Positions 33,567-42,906 of a DNA stretch of 64,000 bases are shown piece after piece. The notes beneath the pieces were generated by a model, which worked only from the letters and a program-made list of their open reading frames with translations, was not told the origin of the DNA and did no database searches. The DNA lies in NCBI RefSeq assembly GCF_002850745.1, contig NZ_KZ559473.1:1-64000 (forward strand), written 5' to 3'. A program made the position numbers and the translations under genes. The stretch comes from Nonomuraea indica. Lineage in GTDB: Bacteria > Actinomycetota > Actinomycetes > Streptosporangiales > Streptosporangiaceae. Within the stretch, counting starts at the first letter, position 1, and every line of letters begins with the position of its first letter.

Positions 33567-33717
33567 GGGGGAGGGGTCTGCGGGGCTGGTGGAGGTGACC
33601 CCCGGTGGCGGGGGAGGGGTGTGTGGGCGCTGGAAGAGATGAGGGCTGTGGCGGGGCGCTGGGGGGTGCGCCCCGCCGGGTGGTGCCCGCCGCGGGAGGG
33701 GTCCCGGGCGGTGGTCC

Positions 33718-34461
33718 TCAGCCCTCGGGGTGCAGGACGCGGCGCAGGAAGGCGCGGGTGCGCTCGTGCCGCGGCTCGCCGATGACCTGGGCGGGCGGCC
33801 CGTCCTCGACGACGACGCCGCCGTCCATGAACACGACCCGGTCGGCCACCTCCCGGGCGAAGCCCATCTCGTGGGTCACCACGAGCATGGTCATGCCCTC
33901 CTCGGCCAGCTTGCGCATGACGGCCAGCACGTCGCCCACCAGCTCCGGGTCGAGCGCCGACGTCGGCTCGTCGAACAGCATCAGGTCGGGGTTCATCGCC
34001 AGGGCCCTGGCGATGGCCACGCGCTGCTGCTGCCCGCCGGACAGCTGGGCGGGGAAGGAGTTCGCCTTGTCGCCGACGCCGACCCGTTCGAGGTTCTCGC
34101 GGGCGACCTTCTCGGCCTCCGCCCTGCCCCGCTTGAGCACGCGCCGCTGGGCGACCATGACGTTCTGCAGCGCGGTCATGTGCGGGAACAGGTTGAACTG
34201 CTGGAAGACCATGCCGATGCGGCGCCGTACGGCGTCGATGTCCACGTCGGGGTCGGTGACCTCGATGCCCTCGACCAGCACCTTGCCGCGGGTGGGCTGC
34301 TCCAGCAGGTTCACGCAGCGCAGCAGCGTGGACTTGCCCGAGCCGGACGGGCCGATGACGCACACCACCTGGCCGGCCTCGACGGTGCAGTCGATGCCCC
34401 GCAGCACCTCGTTCTTGCCGAAGTGCTTGTGCAGATCCTTGATCTCGATGGCCGGCGTCAT
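33718..34461 (-). CDS. Polar amino acid ABC transporter, ATP-binding subunit
   Basis: 247 residues of the GlnQ/HisP class. Walker A GPSGSGKSTLLRCVN, Q-loop MVFQQFNLFPHMT, signature LSGGQQQRVAIARAL, Walker B LMLFDEPTSALDP and H-loop VVTHEMGFAREVAD. The start ATG overlaps the permease stop by four bases. It powers uptake together with the next two genes. Substrate most likely glutamate, glutamine or another polar amino acid, not provable here. Confidence 0.93.
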   Translation of the reverse strand: MTPAIEIKDLHKHFGKNEVLRGIDCTVEAGQVVCVIGPSGSGKSTLLRCVNLLEQPTRGKVLVEGIEVTDPDVDIDAVRRRIGMVFQQFNLFPHMTALQNVMVAQRRVLKRGRAEAEKVARENLERVGVGDKANSFPAQLSGGQQQRVAIARALAMNPDLMLFDEPTSALDPELVGDVLAVMRKLAEEGMTMLVVTHEMGFAREVADRVVFMDGGVVVEDGPPAQVIGEPRHERTRAFLRRVLHPEG

Positions 34462-35285
34462 CGGGCCCTCACCTTGCGCTTCTCCAGCCTGGCCGCCAGG
34501 TGGCCCAGCGGAACCGTGACGAGCAGGTACGTCACGCCGGCCACCATGATCGGCGTGGCGTTGGCGTACTGGGAGGCCAGGTCGTTGCCGAACTTGGCCA
34601 GCTCGACGTACTCGCCGGAGATGCCCAGGAAGAGCACCAGCGAGGAGTCCTTGAGCAGGGCGACGAACTGGTTGGTGGTCGGCGGGATGACGATCCTGAT
34701 GGCCTGCGGGATGACCACGGTGATCTGCGCCCTGGCCGCCGACATGCCGAGTGAGCGGGCCGCCTCGGTCTGGCCCTTCGGCACCGCCTGCAGGCCCGCC
34801 CGGAACACCTCCGCCTGGTAGGCCGCGCCCACCAGGCCGAGGCCGAGGATGCCCTGCCCGTACGTGCCGCCGGGCACCGCGAAGCCGGGCAGCGCCAGCG
34901 GCAGGAAGGTGATCAGCAGGAAGATGAGCAGGGCCGGCAGGCCGCGGAAGATCTCGATGTAGAGGCCCGAGATCCACCGGTACGGCCGCACCGTGGACAG
35001 GCGCATGAGCGCGAGCAGCAGCCCCAGCAGGAACGCGAAGACGAACCCGCCGGTGGTGTAGATCAGCGTGTTCTTGAGCGCGATCGTGAACAGCTCGGGG
35101 AGGGCCTTCTCGGCCACGTCCGGCTTGGCGAAGTTCTGCGCCAGGCTGGGCCAGTCGGCGTACAGGACGACGCCGACGAGCACGGCCACCAGCACGACGT
35201 ACTGGATCGCGCGGCTGATGCGTTGCTTCTTACGCGGGCTGAGCCGGGCCTTGCCCGGCTCAGCCGCCAATGACTGGTCCGTCAT
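34458..35285 (-). CDS. Polar amino acid ABC transporter, permease
   Basis: 275 residues with a cytoplasmic N-terminal tail, about five to six helices and the HisM/GlnP coupling segment EAARSLGMSAARAQITVVIPQAIRI, preceded by YQAEVFRAGLQAVPKGQ. A single permease gene is present, so it is expected to form a homodimer. Lies 3 bases after the binding-protein gene stop. Confidence 0.9.
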   Translation of the reverse strand: MTDQSLAAEPGKARLSPRKKQRISRAIQYVVLVAVLVGVVLYADWPSLAQNFAKPDVAEKALPELFTIALKNTLIYTTGGFVFAFLLGLLLALMRLSTVRPYRWISGLYIEIFRGLPALLIFLLITFLPLALPGFAVPGGTYGQGILGLGLVGAAYQAEVFRAGLQAVPKGQTEAARSLGMSAARAQITVVIPQAIRIVIPPTTNQFVALLKDSSLVLFLGISGEYVELAKFGNDLASQYANATPIMVAGVTYLLVTVPLGHLAARLEKRKVRAR

Positions 35286-35288
35286 GGA

Positions 35289-36152
35289 TCAGCTCAGCTC
35301 ACCGGGCTTCTTGCCGAACCACTTCACGAAGACCTGCTCGTACGTGCCGTCGGACTTGGCGGCGGAGAGGGTCTCGTTGATGGTCTTGAGCAGGACCGGG
35401 TCGGCGTTCTTCTTCAGGCCGATGCCGTACTGCTCACCCGTGTCGAGGCTGGCGATCATCTCGAACTTCTCGGCGATCTCCGGCTTCTTCAGCCAGGTGA
35501 GCACCACCGGCAGGTCCTGGACGATCACGTCGGCCTGGCCGGCCTGCAGGGCCAGCAACTCCTTGGCGGAGTCGGCGTACTCGGTCGGGTTGAAACCCTG
35601 CTTCTTGACGTAGTCCAGGCCGGTGGTGCTGGCCTGGGCGCCGAGCTTGAGGTTCTTGGCCTTGATGTCCTCCAGTGACGTGGCGCCCGTGCCCTTCTTG
35701 GCCAGCAGCGCCTGCGTGGCGTCGAAGTACGGGTCGGAGAAGGTGATGTTCTGCTTGCGCTCGTCGGTGATCGTCATGCCGGCCGCCGCGACGTCGCACT
35801 TGTTGGTGGCCATCGCCGCGCCGCTCTTGATGACGGCGAAGTCGATGTCCACGATCTGCTGCTCCACGCCCAGCTTCTTGGCGACCAGGTCGACGATGTC
35901 GACGTCGAAGCCGACGATCTTGCCGCTGGCGTCCTTGAACTGGAACGGCTCGTAGGGGATGTTGGTGCAGGTCGTGAGCTTGCCGGGGTTCACCAGCTTG
36001 GCCTCGCCCGCAGCCGTCGCGCCGCCCGGGCTAGTCGTGGCGGCGGTGTCACCGCTGCCCGAACCACTGCCGCAGGCGGACAGTCCGAGGGCGGCGGCCA
36101 AGGCGAGCGCGCTGATGGTGTGGCCACGGCGGCTCTTGGACCAGAGGGCCAT
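35289..36152 (-). CDS. Amino acid ABC transporter, substrate-binding lipoprotein
   Basis: 287 residues. Lipoprotein signal peptide with lipobox LSAC (ALALAAALGLSACGSGSG), then a type II periplasmic-binding fold: LTTCTNIPYEPFQFKDASGK, IVGFDVDIVDLVAKKLG, CDVAAAGMTITDERKQNITF, SDPYFDATQALLAKKG. Substrate ligands include the Arg-equivalent segment TITDERKQ. ATG 36152 has GGAGG six bases upstream; the codons before it are excluded. First gene of the three-gene transport operon. Confidence 0.92.
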   Translation of the reverse strand: MALWSKSRRGHTISALALAAALGLSACGSGSGSGDTAATTSPGGATAAGEAKLVNPGKLTTCTNIPYEPFQFKDASGKIVGFDVDIVDLVAKKLGVEQQIVDIDFAVIKSGAAMATNKCDVAAAGMTITDERKQNITFSDPYFDATQALLAKKGTGATSLEDIKAKNLKLGAQASTTGLDYVKKQGFNPTEYADSAKELLALQAGQADVIVQDLPVVLTWLKKPEIAEKFEMIASLDTGEQYGIGLKKNADPVLLKTINETLSAAKSDGTYEQVFVKWFGKKPGELS

Positions 36153-36441
36153 GTCGGGCCTCCTCAAGTGATATGTCATGAAAGTTGCGTTTTGTGAAGC
36201 CTAAGTCGCCGCATGCGACGATCCGTCATCGGGGATTTAACGATGCGTCAACGGAACAGCGTCGCCCCGGACACCGATCCCCGACAGTCGTCTCAGCATG
36301 TGGCACTATGGAGCGACGGGTGACCCCCGTAACCCCTCACGAGACGATCGGGAGGGGACCCTGGCGGCTACCGAAGCCAGGCCTCTCGCGCCGTCTGCCG
36401 AAGGTCTCCATCGTCCGTCCGATGCCTACTGGGGTCTCTCT

Positions 36442-37638
36442 GTGACTGCCACTCCTGCTCCCGCCTCTCTCGAATCCCTCGACCTCGACCCGGCCTTCGC
36501 CCTGCACCGCGGGGGCAAGCTGGAGGTCCGCTCCACCATTCCCGTCCGCGACGCGGACGACCTGTCTCTGGCCTACACCCCCGGGGTCGCCCGGGTGTGC
36601 ACCGCCATCGCCGACACGCCGTCGCTGGTCAACGACTACACCTGGGTCTCCAACGTGGTCGCCGTCGTCTCCGACGGCACAGCGGTGCTCGGCCTCGGCG
36701 ACATCGGCCCCGCCGCCGCGATGCCGGTGATGGAGGGCAAGGCGCTGCTGTTCAAGGAGTTCGCCGGAGTCGACGCCGTCCCCCTCTGCCTGGCCTGCAC
36801 CGACGTCGACGCTCTGGTCGAGACCGTGGTCCGGCTCGCGCCCTCGTTCGGCGGCATCAACCTCGAGGACATCAGCGCCCCGCGCTGCTTCGAGGTGGAG
36901 GCCCGGCTGCGCGAGCTGCTCGACATCCCCGTCTTCCACGACGACCAGCACGGCACCGCCATCGTCACCCTGGCCGCCCTGACCAACGCGGCCCGCCTCA
37001 CCGGCCGCTCGCTGGGCGACCTGCGCGCGGTCGTGGCCGGCGCCGGGGCCTCCGGCGTCGCCGTGACCCGCATCCTGCTGGAGGCCGGCATCGGCGACAT
37101 CGCCGTGGCCGACTCCAAGGGCGTCATCTACCCGGGCCGCGACGGGCTCAACTCCGTCAAGGAGGCCCTGGCCCGCGACACGAACAAGGCCGGCCACACC
37201 GGCTCCACCGAGCAGGCGCTCGCGGGCGCCGACGTGTTCGTCGGCCTGTCGGGCTCGACGGTCGCGGAGGAGGCCATCGCCTCCATGGCCGACGACTCGA
37301 TCGTCTTCGCGCTGTCCAACCCGACGCCGGAGGTGGCGCCGGCCGTGGCCGCCAGGCACGCCCGCGTCGTGGCGACCGGTCGCTCCGACTTCCCCAACCA
37401 GATCAACAACGTGCTGGCGTTCCCCGGCGTCTTCCGCGGCGCGCTCGACGTGCGGGCCACCACGATCACCGAGAACATGAAGGTCGCCGCCGCCACCGCG
37501 CTGGCCGACGTCGTGGGCGACGACCTGCGGGCCGACTACGTCATCCCCAGCCCGTTCGACGCCCGCGTCGCCCCGGCCGTCACCGCCGCCGTGGCCGCCC
37601 AGGCCCGGCGCGACGGGGTCGCCCGCATCCCCGGCTGA
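36442..37638 (+). CDS. Malic enzyme (NAD(P)-dependent)
   Basis: 398 residues. Malic-enzyme signatures: SLAYTPGVARVCTAIA (Tyr general acid), AVVSDGTAVLGLGDIGPAAA, PVMEGKALLFKEFAGVDAVP (catalytic Lys), FGGINLEDISAPRCFEVE (metal-binding Glu/Asp), DDQHGTAIV (Asp) and the Rossmann motif VVAGAGASGVAV. It decarboxylates malate to pyruvate, making NAD(P)H. Start GTG 36442, with GGGG eight bases upstream; upstream codons in frame lack homology. Monocistronic, followed by a strong hairpin at 37672. Confidence 0.93.
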   Translation: MTATPAPASLESLDLDPAFALHRGGKLEVRSTIPVRDADDLSLAYTPGVARVCTAIADTPSLVNDYTWVSNVVAVVSDGTAVLGLGDIGPAAAMPVMEGKALLFKEFAGVDAVPLCLACTDVDALVETVVRLAPSFGGINLEDISAPRCFEVEARLRELLDIPVFHDDQHGTAIVTLAALTNAARLTGRSLGDLRAVVAGAGASGVAVTRILLEAGIGDIAVADSKGVIYPGRDGLNSVKEALARDTNKAGHTGSTEQALAGADVFVGLSGSTVAEEAIASMADDSIVFALSNPTPEVAPAVAARHARVVATGRSDFPNQINNVLAFPGVFRGALDVRATTITENMKVAAATALADVVGDDLRADYVIPSPFDARVAPAVTAAVAAQARRDGVARIPG

Positions 37639-37671
37639 CCGCCCCGCCTCTCCGCGCCCAGGAGCCCGTTC

Positions 37672-37717
37672 GAGTAAAGAGAAGTCTTGGGCTTCTCTTT
37701 ACTCAGCGTGATATAAC
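37672..37717 (+). promoter_or_regulatory. 13-bp perfect hairpin abutting a TATAAC promoter
   Basis: GAGTAAAGAGAAG (37672-37684) is the exact complement of CTTCTCTTTACTC (37692-37704) across a 7-base loop; no T-run follows. Four bases later comes an extended -10 (TGA-TATAAC, 37709-37717). The stem therefore overlaps the probable -35 region. It may terminate the malic-enzyme mRNA, act as an operator for the next gene, or both. Confidence 0.6.
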
Positions 37718-37765
37718 AGGAGCCTTCTGTAAGGATGCCGGCTCCGACTCCTGGCGAGGAGAGCG

Positions 37766-39124
37766 ATGCGACGCGAGCCCAACCGACTGCTTCAGCTGCT
37801 CATCGCGGAGGCGGGTTTCTCCCACAAGGGGTTGGCCAGGCGGGTCAACGACCTGGGCGCCGCCCGCGGCGCCCCCGGCCTGAAGTACGACCACAGCTCC
37901 GTGCTGCGATGGATCGGCGGCCAGCGGCCCAGAGATCCGGTGCCGTCCCTCCTTACCGAGATTTTCGCCCTACGGCTCGGCAGACCGGTCACGCCTGAAG
38001 ACCTCGGGATGCCGGCCATCGTCTCACCCCCCGATCTCGGGCAGGTGTTCACGCACACGTGGCAGGAGGGGGTCGCTACCGTGACAGCACTGTGGCGGGC
38101 CGATGTGGAGAGACGACGATTCCTGATCGACTCCACGTTATCGATAGGGGCAGGCTCCGTGGGAGCCATGCGCTGGCTGACGTCCCCGACGGACGGGCGC
38201 CTCGAAGGCGGCGGCTCACGACGGGTGGGCCGGGCGGACATCGCGGCCATCCGTGAGGTCACCCGTTCCTTCGGCGAGCTCGACAACCGCTTCGGCAGCG
38301 GCCGCGTCCGCGTGGCCGTGGTCGAGTACCTCGACACCGCAGTCTCGCCGCTTCTCAAGGACGGCTCGTACGGCGAGGGCACCGGCAGTGAGCTGGCCGC
38401 CGCCGCGGCCGAGCTGACCCGGCTGGCCGGGTGGATGGCCTACGACCTGGAACAGCACGGTCTGGCCCAGCGCTACCTGATCCAGGCGCTGCGGCTGGCC
38501 CGGGCGGCCGGTGACGACGCGCTCGGCGGCGAGATCCTCGCCGGCATGGCGCACCAGGCCGTCTACATGCGCCGACCGGCCCACGCCCTGGACCTGGCAC
38601 GGGCCGCCCAGCTCTCGGCCGCGCGCTCGGGCGTGCGCACCCTGATGGCCTCCTGCCACGTGCTGGAGGCGCACGCGCACGCCGGGCTCGGCGACGCCCG
38701 TTCCTGCGCCGCCGCGCTGCACCAGGCCGAGCTGGCCTTCGACGGGCGCGCACCCGGGCAGGAGCCCGCCTGGCTGAGCTACTTCGACGAGGCCTACCTC
38801 GCGGCCAAGCTCGCGCACTGCTTCCGCGACCTCGGCGACGGGGTGCAGGCCGTCCGCTACGCGCGCCGCTCGCTCGACATGGACGGCCGCTACGTGCGCG
38901 GGCGGATGTTCAACCTGTCGCTGCTGGCCGCCGGGCTGACGCAGTGCGGGGAGCTGGAGGAGGCGTGCCGGGTGGCCGCCGAGGCGTTCGAGCTGGCGGG
39001 CGAGCTGCAGTCGGTCCGCTCCCGCTCGTACGCCGCCGACCTGCGCAGGCGGCTGGAGCCGTACAAGCGCGAGCCGGTGGTCACGGCCCTGCGCGAGCGC
39101 ACCCGCGAGCTCGCGGCCGTGTGA
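37766..39124 (+). CDS. HTH/TPR-type transcriptional regulator
   Basis: 452 residues. An N-terminal putative DNA-binding part (NRLLQLLIAEAGFSHKGLARRVN, SSVLRWIGGQRPRDPVPSLL) is followed by a long helical TPR-like array (about 230-440, AQRYLIQALRLARAAGDDAL, GLGDARSCAAALHQAELAF, QAVRYARRSLDMDGRYVRG). It resembles actinobacterial NsdA-like regulators of development and antibiotic production, but only in plan; I would not assign the name. ATG 37766 with GAGGAG upstream. Confidence 0.72.
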   Translation: MRREPNRLLQLLIAEAGFSHKGLARRVNDLGAARGAPGLKYDHSSVLRWIGGQRPRDPVPSLLTEIFALRLGRPVTPEDLGMPAIVSPPDLGQVFTHTWQEGVATVTALWRADVERRRFLIDSTLSIGAGSVGAMRWLTSPTDGRLEGGGSRRVGRADIAAIREVTRSFGELDNRFGSGRVRVAVVEYLDTAVSPLLKDGSYGEGTGSELAAAAAELTRLAGWMAYDLEQHGLAQRYLIQALRLARAAGDDALGGEILAGMAHQAVYMRRPAHALDLARAAQLSAARSGVRTLMASCHVLEAHAHAGLGDARSCAAALHQAELAFDGRAPGQEPAWLSYFDEAYLAAKLAHCFRDLGDGVQAVRYARRSLDMDGRYVRGRMFNLSLLAAGLTQCGELEEACRVAAEAFELAGELQSVRSRSYAADLRRRLEPYKREPVVTALRERTRELAAV

Positions 39125-39208
39125 CGGCGGTCGTCCGAGGGCGGTCCTGTGACGCAGGCTGTCTGAGAGCGGTCGCGTGGTCGTGTGACGGCGGCCCTGT
39201 GACGGCGA

Positions 39209-39244
39209 GAGCCCGCCTCCGGCGCGGGCGCCGGGGACGGGCTC
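39209..39244 (-). terminator. Hairpin after protease-fold gene A
   Basis: GAGCCCG-cct-CCGGCG and CGCCGG-gga-CGGGCTC form a two-part stem with a 4-base loop, 15 bases past the minus-strand stop at 39260. No T-run. Confidence 0.6.
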
Positions 39245-39259
39245 GTCAGCGTCAGCGGG

Positions 39260-40747
39260 TCAGCCGGGGAGCAGCTCGCCGTTCGGGCCGACGATCTTCT
39301 TGGTCTCCGCGAGGTTCGCCTTGGCGTAGACGTCGGCCACCTCGCCGTCGAAGTACGCCGAGGTGATGTGGTCGACGCGGTCGTTGCCGTCCTCGTCGAC
39401 GAACAGGCTCGTCACGCCGTTGACGTAGCCGGTGCGCTTGTTGTTGTCGTACCTCACCAGCCACGGGCCGCCGTCGGCGCCCGGGGTCATCGAGCACTTG
39501 AGCACCTGGTGGGTCTCCACCCGGAAGGTGTTGATCTGGTACGTCTTCGTGCCGGTCTTGCCGGTGCACCACTTCGGGGTCAGGCCCGAGAACGGGCGGT
39601 CACCGTCGGGGTGCGGGGCGGACGGGTAGCCGAAGGCGATCACGCGCTGGTTCATCGGCTGGTTCCAGGCGATGCCCTGCCCGCCCACCACGTCACCGAG
39701 CCGGCCGGCGTCCTTGACGATCCCGATCATGTACTCGGCCATGTAGTACTCGCGGGTCGTGCCGGGCTTGACCCACTTCTGGACGTAGTAGCGGATGATG
39801 GAGTAGTTGCCCCGCTTGTCGTCGCTCTTGTCTCCGGGCCCCTTGTAGGCGTCGTACTCCGCCTTGGTGGCGGGCACGGTCTCCGGCTCGCCGAACTTGT
39901 AGCCGCTGCCCTTGCCGGTCTTGGCGTCCTTGTAGGCCTGCGCGCCGACCTCTTCCCGCTCCAGGACCGCGCCGGGGTAGTCGGGGCCGACCCTGTCGGC
40001 GGGCTTGTCCTCGCCCTCGCTGTAGCAGTCGCCGAGGTTGAGCAGGCACTTGCCGTACTCCTCGGCGGTGATCGGGCGCGGCTGGACCCACTTGTCGCCC
40101 GCCCACTTGTCGAACTCGGCCTTGGTGACCTTCTTCTGGCCCGCGAGACGGAAGCCGTTGTGCACCGCGACGAAGGCGAAGTCGCCGTCGTAGTCGTCGT
40201 AGGTGTCGAGGTCGTAGGCCGTGAAGGCGTAGGCGCCCACGTAGACGCCGAAGGGCGCCTTGCCCTGGTAGTAGCCGGGGACGAAGACCCACTTGCGGAA
40301 GACGTCCTTGCCGTGCTCGTACACGCAGTGGCCAGCGGTGGCGACCAGGTTGCGGTGGCGCGACTGGATGGAGGTGGCCGAGCACCAGCGCGGCTGACCG
40401 GCGCGGTCGAGGAAGAAGACCTTGCCGATCGTCTTCGGCAGGTTGACGTTCTTGCTCTTGGCGGACGGCGGGGTGGTGCCGGTGGGGGCGACCCCGCCGG
40501 GCTTGCCGTCACCGGCCTGCGTCTGCGGACGGACGAGCTTGGGGACGTCCTTGGCGTCGACCCGGTACTGCGTGGCCTTCTTCAGCGCGGCGCCGTTGGC
40601 GTCGAGCCAGAACTGGGCGTTGCTGTAGGCGTCGGCGGGCTTGGGAGCGAGGGGATCGCTGATCCAGCCGGGCTCTGCGGCAGCCGGCAGAGCGAGTGCG
40701 GTGGCGCCGAGGCTTGCTGCGGCGAGGGGGACGAGCAGGCGCTTCAC
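39260..40747 (-). CDS. Secreted trypsin-fold protein A, active-site Ser replaced by Asp
   Basis: 495 residues with a signal peptide (KRLLVPLAAASLGATALALPAAA). The chymotrypsin-like core has CSATSIQSRHRNLVATAGHC (catalytic His) and DYDGDFAFVAV (catalytic Asp), but the nucleophile motif reads MTPGADGGPWL, with Asp (codon 39473-39475) where GxSGGP has Ser. Between the Asp and KDAGRLGD a ~180-residue insertion holds units of the form K-V-T-K-A-E-F. GTG start with GGAG. Five such paralogues follow in tandem on this strand. It is either a pseudoprotease or an enzyme with altered chemistry. Confidence 0.82.
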   Translation of the reverse strand: MKRLLVPLAAASLGATALALPAAAEPGWISDPLAPKPADAYSNAQFWLDANGAALKKATQYRVDAKDVPKLVRPQTQAGDGKPGGVAPTGTTPPSAKSKNVNLPKTIGKVFFLDRAGQPRWCSATSIQSRHRNLVATAGHCVYEHGKDVFRKWVFVPGYYQGKAPFGVYVGAYAFTAYDLDTYDDYDGDFAFVAVHNGFRLAGQKKVTKAEFDKWAGDKWVQPRPITAEEYGKCLLNLGDCYSEGEDKPADRVGPDYPGAVLEREEVGAQAYKDAKTGKGSGYKFGEPETVPATKAEYDAYKGPGDKSDDKRGNYSIIRYYVQKWVKPGTTREYYMAEYMIGIVKDAGRLGDVVGGQGIAWNQPMNQRVIAFGYPSAPHPDGDRPFSGLTPKWCTGKTGTKTYQINTFRVETHQVLKCSMTPGADGGPWLVRYDNNKRTGYVNGVTSLFVDEDGNDRVDHITSAYFDGEVADVYAKANLAETKKIVGPNGELLPG

Positions 40748-40835
40748 TGAGGAACTCCACGAAGTTTACAACGGGCGTGTCGGAACCCTATCGATCTTCT
40801 GGACACTCCGGTAACCCCCGTCACAAAGCACCCAG

Positions 40836-40874
40836 AAAAGGCCGAAGGGCCCGGCTGGATGCCGAGCCCTTCGG
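40836..40874 (-). terminator. Terminator of protease-fold gene B
   Basis: CCGAAGGGCCCGGC (40842-40855) and GCCGAGCCCTTCGG (40861-40874) form a 14-bp stem with one mismatch and a five-base loop; on the minus strand CCTTTTC follows. It lies about 50 bases after the stop of gene B. Confidence 0.8.
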
Positions 40875-40924
40875 GTGTTGTATGGGGTGAACGCCGACCG
40901 AGGTCGTCGTTCGGTCCGCCGGTA

Positions 40925-42523
40925 CTACTTGATGAGCTTGCCGGACCACACGGCCGCAGCGGCCTTGTAGATCGACGCGGTCTCACCGTCGAAGATCGCG
41001 GAGGTGATCGTGTCGTAGCGCTTGTTGTTGTCGGTGTCGACGATGAGGCTGGTGACACCGGTGACGTAGCCAAGACGCTTGGCGTTGCTGTACCGGGTCA
41101 GCCAGGGGCCACCGTCGTAACCGGCGGTCACGGCGCAACGGAACGACTGGTGCTCCTCAACCCGGCGGGCCGGGATCTTGAGCACCTTCTCCTGGGTCTT
41201 GCCGTAGCACCACTTCGGCGTAACGCCGGTGTAGGGCTTGTTGCCGTCGGGGTGCGGGCCGAACGGGTAACCGAAGGTACGGACAGCGGTGCCGCCCTTC
41301 TGGTTCCACGCCACACCCTGGCCACCGACGTTGTCACCGAGGCGACCGGCGTCCTTGATCAGGTGACCGACGATGTAGAACTCGCCGACCCAGTAGAACT
41401 CCTTGGTGGTCGACTTGACCCACTTCTTGATGAAGTACTGCTGCTTGTGCCACGAGATCTCGGCGCCCTTGGCGTCCTTCTCGGCCCACAGCTTGCCCAG
41501 GAACTTGCCGTCAGCCTTCTCAGCGAGGAGTCGCTTGTACTCCTCCTGGCTGATGGAAGCCTTGCTCGCGTTGGTCGGGCCGACGAACTTGGCGTTGTTG
41601 TCGAGGCCGTCCGCAGCCTTGTTGTACTCAACCTCGGTGACCTCGGCGGCGGTCAGCTTGACGCCGTTCTTGCCCTCCGCGGTGTAGTACGCCAGAGCGT
41701 CCGCCGCGTCCTTCACGTCAGCCGGCTTGCCGACGGTCTCGGGGGCGGAGGTGGTGCTCTCCTTCTGGTACGGGCCGTTCTCGCCGTACTTGGAGACGCC
41801 GGCCGTGTACTCCTCGGCCGAGATCTCCTGCTTCTTGACGAACTTCTCGCCCTTGTAGGCGTCCCACTCGGACTTGGAGACCTTCTTCGGCGTGTAAGCC
41901 GCGCCACCGATGCCGTTGTACACGGTCACGAACGCGTAGTCGCGGTCGAAGTCCTCGTACACGTCGAAGTCGTAGTGCGTGAAGGCCTGCTTGCCCGCGT
42001 AGATGCCCCACGGAGCCTTGCCCTGGTAGTAACCCGGGACGAAGACCCAGTTGGAGACGACCTCGTCGTTGCCGGCGATGTCGTAGACGCAGTGCCCGGC
42101 CGTGGCGACCAGGTTGCGGTACTGCGACTGGATGGAGGTGCCGGAGCACCAGTAGGGCTTGCCGTCCTTCGCGACGAAGAACACCTTACCGATGGTCTTC
42201 GGGAAGTTGACGTTCTGCGTCTTGGCGACGACCTTCTTCTCTTCGCCGATCGGGACGACCTGACCCGGCTTGGTGTCGCTGCTGTAGCCGCCACCGCTCT
42301 GGATCTTGGAGACCTCGAGCGAGTCGGGGTTGAAGGCCACAGCCTGCTTCAGGGCCAGGTAGTTCGAGGCAGACCAGAACTCGACCGTCTCGACGGCCTT
42401 GGCCTCGGAGTTCAGAACGTCGCTGGAGACGTCGCTCTGCGCCTGGGCGGTACCGGCCAGGCCGGCGGCCAGGAGACCGGTGGCCAGAACGGCGCCACCG
42501 GCGGGGAGGAGGATGCGCTTCAA
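40925..42523 (-). CDS. Secreted trypsin-fold protein B, active-site Ser replaced by Asp
   Basis: 532 residues. The start is TTG 42523, with AAGGAG five bases upstream; ATG 42565 would give a poor extended signal. Signal peptide LKRILLPAGGAVLATGLLAA ending AQA. His: LVATAGHCVYD. Asp: EDFDRDYAFVTV. Nucleophile position: VTAGYDGGPWL, Asp codon 41114-41116. A ~175-residue insertion after the Asp carries VSKSEWDAYKGEKFV, ISAEEYTAG, ISQEEYKRLLAEKADGK. Conserved Cys pairs flank the His and the Asp/Ser position. About 60-65 bases of leader carry a block shared with gene C. Confidence 0.84.
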   Translation of the reverse strand: MKRILLPAGGAVLATGLLAAGLAGTAQAQSDVSSDVLNSEAKAVETVEFWSASNYLALKQAVAFNPDSLEVSKIQSGGGYSSDTKPGQVVPIGEEKKVVAKTQNVNFPKTIGKVFFVAKDGKPYWCSGTSIQSQYRNLVATAGHCVYDIAGNDEVVSNWVFVPGYYQGKAPWGIYAGKQAFTHYDFDVYEDFDRDYAFVTVYNGIGGAAYTPKKVSKSEWDAYKGEKFVKKQEISAEEYTAGVSKYGENGPYQKESTTSAPETVGKPADVKDAADALAYYTAEGKNGVKLTAAEVTEVEYNKAADGLDNNAKFVGPTNASKASISQEEYKRLLAEKADGKFLGKLWAEKDAKGAEISWHKQQYFIKKWVKSTTKEFYWVGEFYIVGHLIKDAGRLGDNVGGQGVAWNQKGGTAVRTFGYPFGPHPDGNKPYTGVTPKWCYGKTQEKVLKIPARRVEEHQSFRCAVTAGYDGGPWLTRYSNAKRLGYVTGVTSLIVDTDNNKRYDTITSAIFDGETASIYKAAAAVWSGKLIK

Positions 42524-42555
42524 GGTGACTCCTTGCGCTGTCGTGGAACGCCTCT

Positions 42556-42594
42556 TGCGTCCCATGCGTCAGTAAAGGGATAGCCAGGAATCTA
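42556..42594 (-). promoter_or_regulatory. Leader block shared with gene C, plus -10-like box
   Basis: Positions 42556-42583 are identical over 28 bases to 44594-44621. On the minus strand TAGATT followed by CC (42594-42587) is the likely -10; genes A, C, D and E have related TA-N3-4-TTCC boxes at the same place (A 40790-40785, C 44632-44627, D 46217-46212). Confidence 0.6.
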
Positions 42595-42797
42595 CAGTGT
42601 CGATCTTGGGATCGGGTAGCTACTTCGCACAGAAAAGATCGGGTTTGCGGCCCGTGATCGTTCTGTGATGTTTAGGCGGCATATGCGGGTGACTTGCCGG
42701 AAGTGTCTGACGCACCCGTTTTCGCAGATCAACATAAGGAAGTTGTCAGTGTGACTTGCGGGGTGCGGCTGGCGTACGGGCGCAGCGGTCTCAGGGC

Positions 42798-42815
42798 ATG
42801 TGATGCAGATCACAT
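42798..42815. promoter_or_regulatory. CRP-type site upstream of gene B
   Basis: ATGTGATGCAGATCACAT: exact TGTGA-N6-TCACA with arms extended to seven bases, close to the ideal CRP palindrome. About 280 bases upstream of the TTG start of gene B. Confidence 0.72.
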
Positions 42816-42880
42816 CGCTTGGATGGCACCGGATGGGCGCGCCGTGCGTCAAAACGCCTCACAGATCGCCGGAAACGCCT

Positions 42881-42906
42881 AAGGGCCCGGCGATCGCCGG
42901 GCCCTT
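42881..42906 (-). terminator. Terminator of protease-fold gene C
   Basis: AAGGGCCCGGCGATCG next to CCGGGCCCTT forms a perfectly symmetric 26-base hairpin about 50 bases after the gene C stop. Confidence 0.75.
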
